Shown here piece after piece: positions 9,101-18,456 of a stretch of 64,000 bases of DNA (positions within the stretch are counted from its first letter, which is position 1; the number at the start of each line of letters is the position of its first letter). The stretch covers positions 124,001-188,000 of the forward strand of contig NZ_JAMXOE010000009.1 in assembly GCF_024055575.1 (NCBI RefSeq), read 5' to 3'. The stretch is from Mucilaginibacter flavidus. GTDB lineage: Bacteria; Bacteroidota; Bacteroidia; Sphingobacteriales; Sphingobacteriaceae. The position numbers and the translations under genes were made by a program. The notes beneath the pieces were generated by a model. The model was not told the origin of the DNA, searched no databases, and saw only the letters and a program-made list of their open reading frames with translations.

Positions 9101-12100
9101 AATACTGTGCCGCAAAAACCTTACATTGATGGCGCGGTATACCCGCAAAGTAATACCAGTACCAATGCTTTATCGCAGGTATTGGTGTGGCTTTACGATA
9201 TAGATGCTACAAAGAAGGCTTATAACGCCCAGTACTTCAAGGATTTATTTGCAGGTTCCGACCCGTTGACTATATTGGACTATATGTCTCAATGGAACAA
9301 TTCCCCGGTTCAACTGCAGAAAATACAACAAACAGGCGACAATGGATTGTTCAGGTTTGATGACCCTGAGACGGACGACTATAAAGGCTGGAAGCTGCTT
9401 ATTTTTACAAAATATGGCTTCATAACCGGTTACAGCGTTGTTAATTCCGGCATACCGATGGGACCCGGAAGGAAAGAGAATATAAAAGGGTTTGTATTAC
9501 CTCCGCGCCTGATGCAGGCCGATGTGATAGACCACGATACCAAAAAGCCGGTAAAAGCAAGGATTGTTGTCGGCGATGGTTTTAGCTGGGTAGATACGCA
9601 ATCGCTGTACCTGTTCCAGGGAGCGCCAAGCCCTAACGAAGAACGTGCGCAAATGCAAACCAGTTATGGCCAGGTTAAATTTACAGTGATACCTGATGAC
9701 CAGGTAAACTACCATACCCAGATATTTACACGAACAGTTGACGCTCCGCCTAATATTGGCCTTGCTAACGCAGGCGCTATTGACGATAGCTACAGCCAAA
9801 TGGAGGCCTTCGAAATGTTGCGGCCGGTTAATAAACTGTCGGTATGCGTAAAGAGCGCAGTTACAAAAAAGGCCATTCCGGCTCAGGTGTATATAACTCA
9901 ATTGCCGCCTGATGAGACCCCGGGAGGTACTGATATTAAGGCTGGCGAATGCGCAAGCTTTACCTTCCAGAGCAGTGCCGCAAAATATGGCGTAAAGGTA
10001 GTGTCGGCCGGGTATGTTACCCAGGAAACCACCGTAATTGCAAGTAACTCGCCCGATGCGGTTACGTTCCTCGATATCAAGCTTGACGCCGGATTTTCGA
10101 TTATCGGTACGATTAAGGTTGACGGTAAGCCAAAGGCAAACGTAGGCGTCTACATAAAGGAGATGTGGCAAACCGTACAGGAAGTTTACACCGACCAAAA
10201 CGGAAAGTACAGCATTGACGGCCTGCCGAAAGACGGGAGTAACATAACGGTGGTAGCTTCGAACCCAGCCGGGCCCGGAGCGACGAAACAGGTAAAGCTG
10301 GATTCGTACATGTTTAAAAATATTGTTATCAATTCGGCACAGGCAGATTTTTACCTCACCAGTAATGCAACTATCGATTTTAGCTCTATATACGGCTTCC
10401 CGATAGAAGTAGAATCATGGGTGAAAAAAACAAACAGCTCCAATTATATACTAAATGGCAGAGTACAGGTAAAGCCGAATAAAAACGTATACATGGGTAA
10501 CTACTATAACAACTTCCTGACACTTAAAAATGTTGAAGTGAAGGTAATTGAACGGCCTGTTAAAAATGCTAATAATCAATTTGGCAAACCATTGCCGCCT
10601 TACATCATAGTTGGGGCGTATGGATCGATAGCGCTTAGCGAAAATAACATTGATTTGTTGATGTTCAAGTACTATCATGCAACCGCTTCCGGTCTGAAGG
10701 GTTTATCGCTGCAGCAGGCGCCAAATGACCCGGGCAGAGGTTCAATAGTGGGAGAGGCGGCTATAACATCCAATTCGTTTTCGCATGGCGTGGTTTGGAA
10801 TGGTTCGCAAACGGTAATTCCATTCGTGGACGATGGTAAAGAGGTAATCCAGCAAGGACAAAATGCACCTACCCCGTCACAGCAACAGCAAGTACAGTTT
10901 GATAATAGCAATAAGGTGGCCAATGAAATACTGAAAAATGGCGGTAACGATGGAAATAATGGAAGCAATATGGGCTTGCAGATGGGAGTAAGTAAAGGCG
11001 GACTTGACCAGGTGCAGGTATACTCGCCCGGTTCGCCGGATGTATTTGCCGATGGTTTAGCAGCTGCTACAAAAAATTTCTTTAACCTTTTTGTAAGTAC
11101 TTTCGATGATGATAACACCTACAAATACCGGGTTCAGAGTTTAAATGGCAAAACATTTAAATACACATTAAACAATTTATACAACGTAGATGCTTCTGCA
11201 GCCAGTTATCTTGATTATACAGGTTTACATCTTGCATCAACGGTACATACAAACATTGCCAATATTAACAACCCCGACCTGAACCTTAACGTGGGTTACT
11301 TGATTTTTGATTACAAGTCGATGGTGCAGACCTTCAGTAAATCTGACCTCAGCATCGGTTTTGATAAATGGAAAGCCCAGGGAAAATGGACGCTGGATCA
11401 GGGCACGATAAAACTAACGGGTAACTTGTTTGCGGGTTCCATCACGGTTCCGGTTAGTAACCTTGAAATTGGATACGATAATATTGGATACGGATATATG
11501 AGCATAGATAAGATTGGCATTGCGGGCGTTAAAGATCTGCCGCTGGGCTCAAACGTTGCTACCTCGTTCGGGTATGATAAAGCAGCCAAATATGGCTCGC
11601 TAAAGAATCCGCAGTATGGCTCATGGTCGCTATCGATGGTTTCAACAACCGACGCCCCGGTAACCGTGATAAAAGACTTACCGGACCTGGGAACAAACGA
11701 CCAGATCCTAATTTCGAACATATCGCTTTACAGCAAGGGCGATGAATCGCGTATTGTTATCTCGAACAGTCAAAAACCGTTAACACTCAATGGCTTTGCA
11801 ACTTTTACACCTTACCAGGTAGCGAATGGAATTGACAACATATCGTTTGATGGCTCGCTCGACCTTAATATACCGGCCCTTACAGGTATGAATGATAAAA
11901 TTTACAACCTGGCTTACAAAAGCAATGGCACATCGCTGGTGCACCTGCAAACCAATTTACCTCCGCTTGATATGGTAAGCAACGGCGTACACGTAACATT
12001 TGATAATGTTGGGCAAACTTTCATCAATAATCAATTAATCATTCCAGGCCACTTAAAAGATAAAGCACCGAATTCGCCATACAATTTCAAAGTAAAATTG

Positions 12101-13303
12101 CTTAAATATAATGCTAACTCCCACATGATATCTGTGACCCAGGATAAAAGCAATTTTGTGGAGATGGGCGGCCCACAAAAGCTATCGGCCATAGAAGGGA
12201 CGATGATTGGTGATTTTTCGTCGTGGCAAAACTTTAAATTTATAGGAGATGTAATCGGGGCAGAAGGTATGCGCGACAGCACCTCGGTTGATGCCAACAC
12301 AAATAAAACAAGAATGGGTTTTGTTGTACAAGGCGACCTGGTGGCAAATAAAAGCCAGATTGGCGTAAAAAACCTGTCGTTTGGCGATATGTCGAACGGG
12401 AATTTTACGTACGATTTCGACAAAAAGGCGATTGTTGGTTCATTCCACCTTGATGAAACAACACCGAATGCCCAATTTCATACCGATTTTGAACTGCAGC
12501 TTGGCAGCGGGCAATGGTATGTACTCGGCGTGGCAAAGATTGACCATATAACAGGTTCGCCGGTGCCGGTAAACAGTGCCAATGGTGCCGTATGGATTGG
12601 TGCAAGCACTATTACCCCGGGTATACAGTCAATCATACAATCACAGTTCCATGACGGTATATTGCCTGACGGTTTTAAGCAATTCAACACAATTAAAGGC
12701 ACATTGCTAGTTACTGCGGTCGACATGAATTTGCCTATCATTCCTGATATCAATTTGAATGTCGGCCCAATTGCATCGGTTACGGTTGAAAAAGGGATTT
12801 ACGCTAATATATTTACAGCAATAGATTTTGGCGGCAAAAATGTAAACATCGATGGCGGTATAAAAGTTGGCGCTTATGTAAAAGTGCATGCAGGGGCGTC
12901 AGTGCTGGTTGGCTGCGCAGGGTTAAACCTGAGTGCCGAGGTGAACGCAACCGTGGTGCAGCATGTCGGCCTTCCGCCATTTAGCCAATTTGGCTTTGAC
13001 CCGGTTGCCTTGCTGTCGGCCAGCGACCTTACGATGAGCGCCAGCGCACATGTTATATTATCAGGTAGTGCTTATGTAGGCTTTGGGGTTTGCGACGATA
13101 ACTGCAATTCAATAAAAGTATTCGGCGTTAAAATTCCTCCTGGATGCCATTCTACAGGTATCGGTAAATCGATGGACCTTGGTATGGGCGTCAACGTAAC
13201 AAAACCTCCGGGCAAACTAACACCAACAGATGGTAACCTTTGGCTAAGTATTTTTGACAATACATATTCTACGCATGTTAATATCCCTGGTTTAAGTTAT
13301 TAA
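6101..13303 (+). CDS. Giant (2400-residue) secreted surface protein
   Basis: Signal peptide to about residue 29 (AGAVKAQ). The N-terminal domain (about 30-290) has the VLPPYSPYYSDY motif, an EGHYTLCIEAYE segment and a fibronectin-like stretch ending GKSYAWRVTAVD. I associate this layout with large Bacteroidota surface proteins, some annotated as TANFOR-domain; that name is from memory. A low-complexity Gly/Asn/Lys linker (about 380-470) follows. After it come several carboxypeptidase-regulatory-like beta folds with T/FxDxNGxY cores (for example TDANGHYEF and TDQNGKYSI). The last 700 residues are beta-rich and end in a Cys-containing region (CDDNC, PPGCH). No clear type IX sorting domain was recognised. 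A start at 6104 is equally possible (ATGATG). Confidence 0.85.
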   Translation: MMKTYKSTIKNFSRVIFAAVMLFAGAVKAQTVNITINVLPPYSPYYSDYTSAYASKTLLILQNTSGTQQRIRLAGKLQGDNGILISTRGNYRPVQPIVLNPHETKQLNGTTLQSVFDLNSVNVYGIDKAKLAASSRIPEGHYTLCIEAYEYNGVRLISANAPMGCSMITITNPDPPVLVGPARNERLRATPANTAFFNWINPGTVPLGTQYKLEIAEMPDPARDPNQILNASSLPVLTTVVTGTSYQYNMRNVPFKPGKSYAWRVTAVDPNNRVVFRNNGRSPASVFIYEQDNGKDDKLGPTKHGDDFSVVHYDYQVSGNLTYKYHLANDKQMPYIKTARRDTAVPLKLTKIELVYGLCYVPMDIHQEEIKQYKQGAPPNGSKIGDWMGKNVGKQGGEIGSGSGSKTDFNKPGDQIVSQAVQQQENKVEKYNGVNGNANAGSQVNAGGKSKVKKGAKYIPDTPPVIDTIDQTGDLLLPATDYGPQNVVATAKTDANGHYEFDFDSKLPCKIIQVYPESNVAMVMCYYINVINKQYSDPHSFIYAKPPVDKDETTQVDAGTQNVFVNNYRLHVLIDRNPEGGTNTGKVAGASVEGTADDTVQVYVLRKLPRSPSIPNDEGDNVGHAPFKPVDTTAGWYVGGNKYEIVSHHQSSMDHDALFNTYTGSVVFDNLVDNLKASDSYYVYAEYKHSKVSFEPVEVSMAPVEDDDYQPYTKPFVRYKDIDFRPSYVSFTVKGVLKYRFKDGSARPLPNTSIVLESIPMYPDGKGNIVHDENKAKTYAAVFTDPNGYFELNSGVLQYDQLELYNYNNGFGFQQYLKVFSPYYGSPDIAYSFRAGNTYNVGEVIAQVKDFNLNVTIKGYNSNTKLTEKLKNQRVYLCRLTGFNYAQFGIPDDEGQQNGLEQKTIQDYYYNNYKVIGYGVTNTDGVASFSRLVSNDVYNASDTYYIYSESEILTGDNYSTVSAQQVDPHVAIFTTNGHYFDEPVLNSIVGQKNVSVDVTVNTVPQKPYIDGAVYPQSNTSTNALSQVLVWLYDIDATKKAYNAQYFKDLFAGSDPLTILDYMSQWNNSPVQLQKIQQTGDNGLFRFDDPETDDYKGWKLLIFTKYGFITGYSVVNSGIPMGPGRKENIKGFVLPPRLMQADVIDHDTKKPVKARIVVGDGFSWVDTQSLYLFQGAPSPNEERAQMQTSYGQVKFTVIPDDQVNYHTQIFTRTVDAPPNIGLANAGAIDDSYSQMEAFEMLRPVNKLSVCVKSAVTKKAIPAQVYITQLPPDETPGGTDIKAGECASFTFQSSAAKYGVKVVSAGYVTQETTVIASNSPDAVTFLDIKLDAGFSIIGTIKVDGKPKANVGVYIKEMWQTVQEVYTDQNGKYSIDGLPKDGSNITVVASNPAGPGATKQVKLDSYMFKNIVINSAQADFYLTSNATIDFSSIYGFPIEVESWVKKTNSSNYILNGRVQVKPNKNVYMGNYYNNFLTLKNVEVKVIERPVKNANNQFGKPLPPYIIVGAYGSIALSENNIDLLMFKYYHATASGLKGLSLQQAPNDPGRGSIVGEAAITSNSFSHGVVWNGSQTVIPFVDDGKEVIQQGQNAPTPSQQQQVQFDNSNKVANEILKNGGNDGNNGSNMGLQMGVSKGGLDQVQVYSPGSPDVFADGLAAATKNFFNLFVSTFDDDNTYKYRVQSLNGKTFKYTLNNLYNVDASAASYLDYTGLHLASTVHTNIANINNPDLNLNVGYLIFDYKSMVQTFSKSDLSIGFDKWKAQGKWTLDQGTIKLTGNLFAGSITVPVSNLEIGYDNIGYGYMSIDKIGIAGVKDLPLGSNVATSFGYDKAAKYGSLKNPQYGSWSLSMVSTTDAPVTVIKDLPDLGTNDQILISNISLYSKGDESRIVISNSQKPLTLNGFATFTPYQVANGIDNISFDGSLDLNIPALTGMNDKIYNLAYKSNGTSLVHLQTNLPPLDMVSNGVHVTFDNVGQTFINNQLIIPGHLKDKAPNSPYNFKVKLLKYNANSHMISVTQDKSNFVEMGGPQKLSAIEGTMIGDFSSWQNFKFIGDVIGAEGMRDSTSVDANTNKTRMGFVVQGDLVANKSQIGVKNLSFGDMSNGNFTYDFDKKAIVGSFHLDETTPNAQFHTDFELQLGSGQWYVLGVAKIDHITGSPVPVNSANGAVWIGASTITPGIQSIIQSQFHDGILPDGFKQFNTIKGTLLVTAVDMNLPIIPDINLNVGPIASVTVEKGIYANIFTAIDFGGKNVNIDGGIKVGAYVKVHAGASVLVGCAGLNLSAEVNATVVQHVGLPPFSQFGFDPVALLSASDLTMSASAHVILSGSAYVGFGVCDDNCNSIKVFGVKIPPGCHSTGIGKSMDLGMGVNVTKPPGKLTPTDGNLWLSIFDNTYSTHVNIPGLSY
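7285..7292 (+). repeat. G8 homopolymer inside the giant gene
   Basis: Eight consecutive G bases lie in codons for Gln-Gly-Gly-Glu, near residue 396, at the low-complexity linker. Tracts of this kind can slip during replication. A one-base change would truncate the protein just after its N-terminal domain. Confidence 0.7.
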
Positions 13304-13311
13304 GATTTAAA

Positions 13312-15303
13312 ATGAGAAAGGCATTTATAATAATTTTTCAAATAGTATTGTTCGGGCTTACTGCTGCCAGGGCGCAGGATAATTCAATCACTGCATATGG
13401 AGGTGATGGCGCATTATTTATTTATCATGCCTTTCATCCCGCATCGTTGGCTTATCCCAATAATGGTATCACCGGGTACAAGCTGGAGCGCGAGGATTCC
13501 GGTGTACCAGGCAGGTGGGTGGTGATCCGCGATTTTCACACCCCGAAGAATATTGATGAATTGGTGAGGAATTTGCGCGCATCGTTCCGCTTTTTTCCCG
13601 ATGGTAAACAACTTCGGCTTGACCCGCCGACTATATGGAAAAAGTTTCTCTCCACTAACCAAACGCTCGATTCGCTAAGCAACGAATTGGCTTTTACGCC
13701 GATGCAGATGGCATTTAACATATTGGTTGCCGATACAACTGTTGTTAAAGGAAAAACTTACCGTTACCGGGTTTCGGAAGTTGGGTCAGGGGGCACATCA
13801 TTCATCACCAATAGCGTAAAATATCCCGCAGTGGTTACAGCGTTGAAGCCCCATATATTGTCGCGAAAGGTTGAAAGCGAGGCTATTCGTTTGGAATGGT
13901 TCGCTAAGAATGATAATAACTCTTTCAATTTTAAAACTTTCCGTAAGACCGAAGGGGATAAAGTGTTTGAAGAAATACACCCGTTTATTTATATGGAACG
14001 GAAAGGTGATACGCTGAAATATTCCATCCGGGACGAACATGTAGCTTTTAGCACGATGTACAGATATTTTATTATGCCGGTTAACAACTTTGGCGGCGGT
14101 GGTAATGTAGTGTCAGACACAATACCCGCCACCTGTATGGAGGCACGGGGACTATTGACGCCGCAATATTTTAAGGCTGTGGGTGATGAACTAACACACA
14201 CCATCAAGCTTCATTATCACCTGCCGAATCCGGGTTTTATAGGGAGCGTTGCTGTAATGCGCAGTACTTCGTATGACGATGGAGGTTATCAGCAGGTAGG
14301 CCTTGCCATGCCGTATGATACTGTTTATACCGATTTTCGCATCGAGCCGGGTCAGAAGTATTATTATTTTCTGCAGATGGTGGATAAGATGGGCCGTAAG
14401 GCTGTTCGTAGCGCCAAAACCTTTGGCCTTTATCAAACAAAAGTCAATAATTTTCCGCCGCGAGTCGTTACTGCAGTTCTGAAAGAAAATTCAGTATTGG
14501 TAAATTGGGAGCCACCAGCCGAGAAACAAAGCGGCTTTTATGTGTACCGCAGCGAAGGTGTGGGGATGCCGATGAAACGGATTACAACATTGCTTGCCAC
14601 TAACACCTATATCGACTCATCGAAATTAAGACCAGGACTAATGTATGGTTATGCCGTACGAAGTGAAAATATAAGTAATGTGGAAAGTAAAAACTCCACA
14701 ATCGCTTATATTCAAGCAAACACTGTTGATAGCGTGTTAATTGCACCAAAAAACTTCCATGCAGAACTACAGGGACAAGCTGTAAGGCTTACCTGGCTGC
14801 AGATGCTGAAATTCAACAGGTATCAAACAGGCTATCGGATCACGAGACATTCGGATGACGGCAAACGAGACGTTATAATCAGGAACGCTTATCCGGCTCC
14901 GTTCAGCACTTTTGTTGACAGCGCTGTCGTTCCGGGTTTAACCTACACTTACAATATTGAAAGTACGGCCGGAAAAGCACATAGCATGCTGGTGCCAAGT
15001 AATGCTATCACTGTTACACCTATGCTATATATTCAGCCCGGAGGCTTGATAGCTCTTGCCGATCCTACGGGTATCACACTTAAATGGGGCGCTATAAACG
15101 ACAAGCGCGTTACCCGGTTTGCTATTTACCGTTACAAACGCGGTGCGGCAGCAAAACTTATCGCTACGGTGCCCTCTGCAACAAATACTTACGTCGACAA
15201 AGCTGCTGCCAAAGGCGACACGTGGTATTTTTATATCCGTTCCATCGGAAAAAATGTTGCAGAAACGTCTCCAAAGAGCAACGAAGCATTTACCTCATTT
15301 TAA
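13312..15303 (+). CDS. Fibronectin type III repeat secreted protein
   Basis: A 663-residue protein with signal peptide MRKAFIIIFQIVLFGLTAARAQ. Fibronectin-III-like modules repeat the pattern L-x-W-x ... F-x-I/V-Y-R ... T-x-Y-x-D ... G-x-x-Y-x-Y-x-V/I. They can be seen around residues 185-270, 290-375, 385-465, 475-565 and 570-660. No catalytic motif is visible. It follows the giant gene by 8 bp and closes the operon at a hairpin terminator. Inference: a secreted or surface-attached scaffold that works with the giant protein and the barrel. Confidence 0.85.
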   Translation: MRKAFIIIFQIVLFGLTAARAQDNSITAYGGDGALFIYHAFHPASLAYPNNGITGYKLEREDSGVPGRWVVIRDFHTPKNIDELVRNLRASFRFFPDGKQLRLDPPTIWKKFLSTNQTLDSLSNELAFTPMQMAFNILVADTTVVKGKTYRYRVSEVGSGGTSFITNSVKYPAVVTALKPHILSRKVESEAIRLEWFAKNDNNSFNFKTFRKTEGDKVFEEIHPFIYMERKGDTLKYSIRDEHVAFSTMYRYFIMPVNNFGGGGNVVSDTIPATCMEARGLLTPQYFKAVGDELTHTIKLHYHLPNPGFIGSVAVMRSTSYDDGGYQQVGLAMPYDTVYTDFRIEPGQKYYYFLQMVDKMGRKAVRSAKTFGLYQTKVNNFPPRVVTAVLKENSVLVNWEPPAEKQSGFYVYRSEGVGMPMKRITTLLATNTYIDSSKLRPGLMYGYAVRSENISNVESKNSTIAYIQANTVDSVLIAPKNFHAELQGQAVRLTWLQMLKFNRYQTGYRITRHSDDGKRDVIIRNAYPAPFSTFVDSAVVPGLTYTYNIESTAGKAHSMLVPSNAITVTPMLYIQPGGLIALADPTGITLKWGAINDKRVTRFAIYRYKRGAAAKLIATVPSATNTYVDKAAAKGDTWYFYIRSIGKNVAETSPKSNEAFTSF

Positions 15304-15324
15304 AAGTATTTTAATAATCAGGCG

Positions 15325-15362
15325 GCAAAGAGGCGGGGTATTCCTGCCTCTTTGTCGTTTAA
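15325..15362 (+). terminator. Terminator of the surface operon
   Basis: The stem CAAAGAGGC (15326-15334) / GCCTCTTTG (15346-15354) is perfect, with an 11-nt loop, 20 bp after the fibronectin-III stop. A moderate T-rich tail follows. Confidence 0.7.
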
Positions 15363-15522
15363 TAATACTACAAACCACACAGGTACATTGACGTATTTAA
15401 GATAAATAATATTCAAATAATACGTTGTTTGCCCATATTGGTATGCTCAATAGCTATAAAATTTCCTTTGATATTAATTTTTGCATACTTTAGGTGACGA
15501 ATCCGTGACCTTGACCCCTCTT

Positions 15523-16239
15523 ATGGCAAATATCAATAGTATCATAATAGATGACAATGAGTTAGACAGAATTGCTATTGAATCGTATCTGGAAAAATAT
15601 TCGTTTATAAGGCTACTGGGGAGTTTTGCAAACCCTATTGAATGTCTTGAACTCATACAGAACGCTGATATTCAGCTTGCTTTTCTTGATATTGATATGC
15701 CATACCTGAACGGGTTGGAGTTTCTCAATTCCCTTAAAAATCCACCTTTGTGCATTTTTATAACTTCGTATGCCGAATATGCGCTTGAAAGCTATGAAAG
15801 CCACGCATTCGATTTTCTGTTGAAACCGGCCAAAGCCGACAGGCTGGAGCGCGCGGTACTAAGGGCGCGTGAGTACCTTGACATCCAGAATAAAGCAAAA
15901 CTGTACGACGTGCAGTTCGTAGGCGATTACCTTACCATTAAGGAGAGTTACAACCTGATACAGCTAAAAGTGAGCGATATTATTTACCTGGAGGCGTTAA
16001 AGGATTATACCAAAGTGATCACCCGTGCCAAGACGTACATGACGTTGTGCAGTTTAAAAAACTTCTTCGAGAAATTGCCTGGCGACCGCTTTTTGAGAAT
16101 TCACCGAAGTTTTGCGGTCGCCATAAACCAGATACGTAAAATGGAGCAGAATGAGCTGCTACTTGATAATTTAAGGCTTCCGGTAGGTAAGACATTCCGC
16201 AGTGAAATAAACAAGGCGCTGCTTAATAATATTCAGTAA
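15523..16239 (+). CDS. LytTR-family response regulator
   Basis: A 238-residue protein with a receiver domain and a LytTR DNA-binding domain. The receiver (about 1-120) has the acidic pair IIDDNE, the phospho-acceptor D56 in FLDIDMP, and the lysine of FLLKPAK. The LytTR domain (about 135-235) shows DYLTIKE, IIYLEALKDYTKV, FLRIHRSFAVAINQI and LPVGKTF. A TTG at 15481 would extend the frame by 14 residues, but ATG 15523 begins right at the receiver fold (MANINSIIIDDNE) and is preferred. It lies 10 bp upstream of the histidine kinase, so they form one operon. It may act on the adjacent surface operon, but no binding site was identified. Confidence 0.92.
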   Translation: MANINSIIIDDNELDRIAIESYLEKYSFIRLLGSFANPIECLELIQNADIQLAFLDIDMPYLNGLEFLNSLKNPPLCIFITSYAEYALESYESHAFDFLLKPAKADRLERAVLRAREYLDIQNKAKLYDVQFVGDYLTIKESYNLIQLKVSDIIYLEALKDYTKVITRAKTYMTLCSLKNFFEKLPGDRFLRIHRSFAVAINQIRKMEQNELLLDNLRLPVGKTFRSEINKALLNNIQ

Positions 16240-16249
16240 AAAGGTAAAT

Positions 16250-18427
16250 ATGAATTTTGCCAGGTACATAAGCAACTTTTCCGCGCGGCATATCTGTTTA
16301 AAATGTACCGGGTTGTTAGCGGTGGTTTTATTACTGGCAAATTGTAACAATTCGGCGGGAAAAAGAGAGCCACACCAGGGCCCAAAAGACGAAGCTTTTC
16401 TCAGTTTTGAGAAACAGATGGCGCGGTTATTTAAAGAAGGAAAGTTTGACAGCATAATAACAGAGGCGAAATGGGAACTTCCAAAGGCTAAGCACGCCAA
16501 GGTAAAAAAGCATTTAGCATATTTATACGCTAATATCGGCAACGGTTATTTAGGCCTGCGCCGCCAGGATAGCGCCATTAATTATTATAAAGCTTGCGAA
16601 GTATACGCAGCTGCGTCCAATGCGCTGGAATTGAAAATTGTTACGCAGATCACGCTATCCGGAGTCTACTATGATGCTGGTAAACCCGATTCGGTAAATA
16701 TTTACAAGAACAGGATGAGCCAGGAGGCCGATACCATCAAAAATGTGCCGATGAAAATGCGGCTGCTTGAAAAACTGGCCGATATTTATGGAACCACCAA
16801 CCAGCCTGAAAAGGCAATACAGTTGTATTTCCGGGTGCTGGAGCATGCCCGTGCCCAAAAAGACAGTTCAACAATTGCCGTAGAGCTTTCTGACATTGGC
16901 GAAATGTATGAGCATATAGCAAACTACAAAAAGGCGGTTGATTATGCATTAGAGAGTTTATCGTATATGAGCGAAAGTCATTTTAACAGGATGGTAGTGT
17001 TCAACGACCTTGGCTCTGATTACGTGGACTTAAAAGAATATCAAAAAGCAGTTGATGCCTATAAAAATGCTATTAAGGCAGCCATAAAGATGAATTACTA
17101 TTCATATGTGGTGGATATGTACGTATCAATAGCATCACCTTACATTGAACTTAGGCAATATGACAAAGCCACGGAATATTTAAATAAAGCTACGGCCTAC
17201 TACACAGCTAAAAAATACGAAGCCGGTTTTATGTATGTACTGATAATGAGGGGCAAGATGGAAAGAAACCAGGGCCACTACCCCGCCTCTATAGCTAACT
17301 TTGAAAAAGCCCTTGAGATAGCCAAGCGAACAGCACATTATGACAGCGAATCTTATGTATCTGGTTTGCTTGCTGATGTGGCCGGGAAAGCAGGGTTATA
17401 TGAAAAGGCTTATAAATATGATGCGCAATACAATACCATAAGAGATTCTATTGAAAAAGCGGCTTCGAAAAAGAATATCGCAGACCTGGAAATAAAATAC
17501 CAGACTAATGAAAAAGAACAGCGTATTACGCTTTTAAATCAGCAGAGTAAACTGAAGGATATTGAGCTGCGCGACCAGAAACGAAATTGGTGGCTGATGC
17601 TGCTAATGATTACTTTTCTGTCTGTAACCGCCTTTTTGCTGTATCGCAGTTTTCGCATCAAACGGGATTCGAACATGCTGCTTGAGGATAAAAATAGTTC
17701 GCTAAACCTGCTCAACGCTAAACTAAATGAAGCAAATACGACGAAAACCCGCCTTTTCACGGTCATCACCCACGACTTACGGTCGCCCATCAGCAATTTG
17801 TTCCTGTTTCTGACAATACAAAAAAACCATGCACACAAATTAAACCCGGAGCAACAGAAGGAACATAATGAACGGTTGATACATTCGGCAGAAAACCTGA
17901 TGGAGTCGATGGAGGATTTGTTGGTTTGGAGCAAAAGCCATATGGAATCGTTTGCGTTAAGTCCCGAAAAAATCGAAGTTGGCGAATTGATAGCACATGC
18001 AGTGGATATGCACCGTAATCATGCAGAGGGGAAGCACATAACCCTTAATGCGGAATGCCCGGAAAATATGGTGCTTGTTACCGATGTTAACTTCCTGAAA
18101 ATTGTCCTGCGTAACATCATCAGCAATGCCATAAAATTCACTCCGGCTGGTGGTTCAGTAGATGTAACAGCTGAAGCAATGGGCAGCAACCTAAAATTAA
18201 AAGTGACTGATACCGGCTCCGGCATGACCCAAGAGCAATTGGCGGCTTTGTTTGAATGGAACAGCATTCGGAGTGATTCATCGGGTATGGGACTCCGGCT
18301 CGCTAAGGAATTTATTCTCCGCCTTGGCGGTGATATTGAGGTATCATCAAAACTAACTATCGGCACAAGTTTCACGGTTACTGTGCCCGGTTTGCAGGTG
18401 CTGGTTAATGCTGCGCCGGTCGAATAA
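16250..18427 (+). CDS. TPR-containing histidine kinase
   Basis: A 725-residue protein. An N-terminal hydrophobic segment ends at LLLANC, a possible though non-canonical lipobox (Asn before Cys), so it is either a lipoprotein signal or a first membrane helix. Residues about 50-430 are tetratricopeptide repeats predicted to be periplasmic, followed by a short coiled coil. A membrane helix lies at about 444-462 (WWLMLLMITFLSVTAFLLY). The cytoplasmic kinase has the H-box THDLRSP (H508), the N-box NIISNAIKF and the G-boxes DTGSGM and GMGLRLAKEF. It is paired with the LytTR regulator immediately upstream. LytTR regulators usually partner LytS-type (His_kinase) sensors, whereas this one has a HisKA-type H-box. 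Confidence 0.9.
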   Translation: MNFARYISNFSARHICLKCTGLLAVVLLLANCNNSAGKREPHQGPKDEAFLSFEKQMARLFKEGKFDSIITEAKWELPKAKHAKVKKHLAYLYANIGNGYLGLRRQDSAINYYKACEVYAAASNALELKIVTQITLSGVYYDAGKPDSVNIYKNRMSQEADTIKNVPMKMRLLEKLADIYGTTNQPEKAIQLYFRVLEHARAQKDSSTIAVELSDIGEMYEHIANYKKAVDYALESLSYMSESHFNRMVVFNDLGSDYVDLKEYQKAVDAYKNAIKAAIKMNYYSYVVDMYVSIASPYIELRQYDKATEYLNKATAYYTAKKYEAGFMYVLIMRGKMERNQGHYPASIANFEKALEIAKRTAHYDSESYVSGLLADVAGKAGLYEKAYKYDAQYNTIRDSIEKAASKKNIADLEIKYQTNEKEQRITLLNQQSKLKDIELRDQKRNWWLMLLMITFLSVTAFLLYRSFRIKRDSNMLLEDKNSSLNLLNAKLNEANTTKTRLFTVITHDLRSPISNLFLFLTIQKNHAHKLNPEQQKEHNERLIHSAENLMESMEDLLVWSKSHMESFALSPEKIEVGELIAHAVDMHRNHAEGKHITLNAECPENMVLVTDVNFLKIVLRNIISNAIKFTPAGGSVDVTAEAMGSNLKLKVTDTGSGMTQEQLAALFEWNSIRSDSSGMGLRLAKEFILRLGGDIEVSSKLTIGTSFTVTVPGLQVLVNAAPVE

Positions 18428-18456
18428 ATGACAGCATGAATGCATTGCTGTCATTT
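18426..18456 (+). terminator. Terminator of the two-component operon
   Basis: A perfect 11-bp stem, AAATGACAGCA (18426-18436) / TGCTGTCATTT (18446-18456), with a 9-nt loop. It overlaps the stop codon of the kinase gene. The terminal T run is short (TTT), so termination strength is uncertain. Confidence 0.65.
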
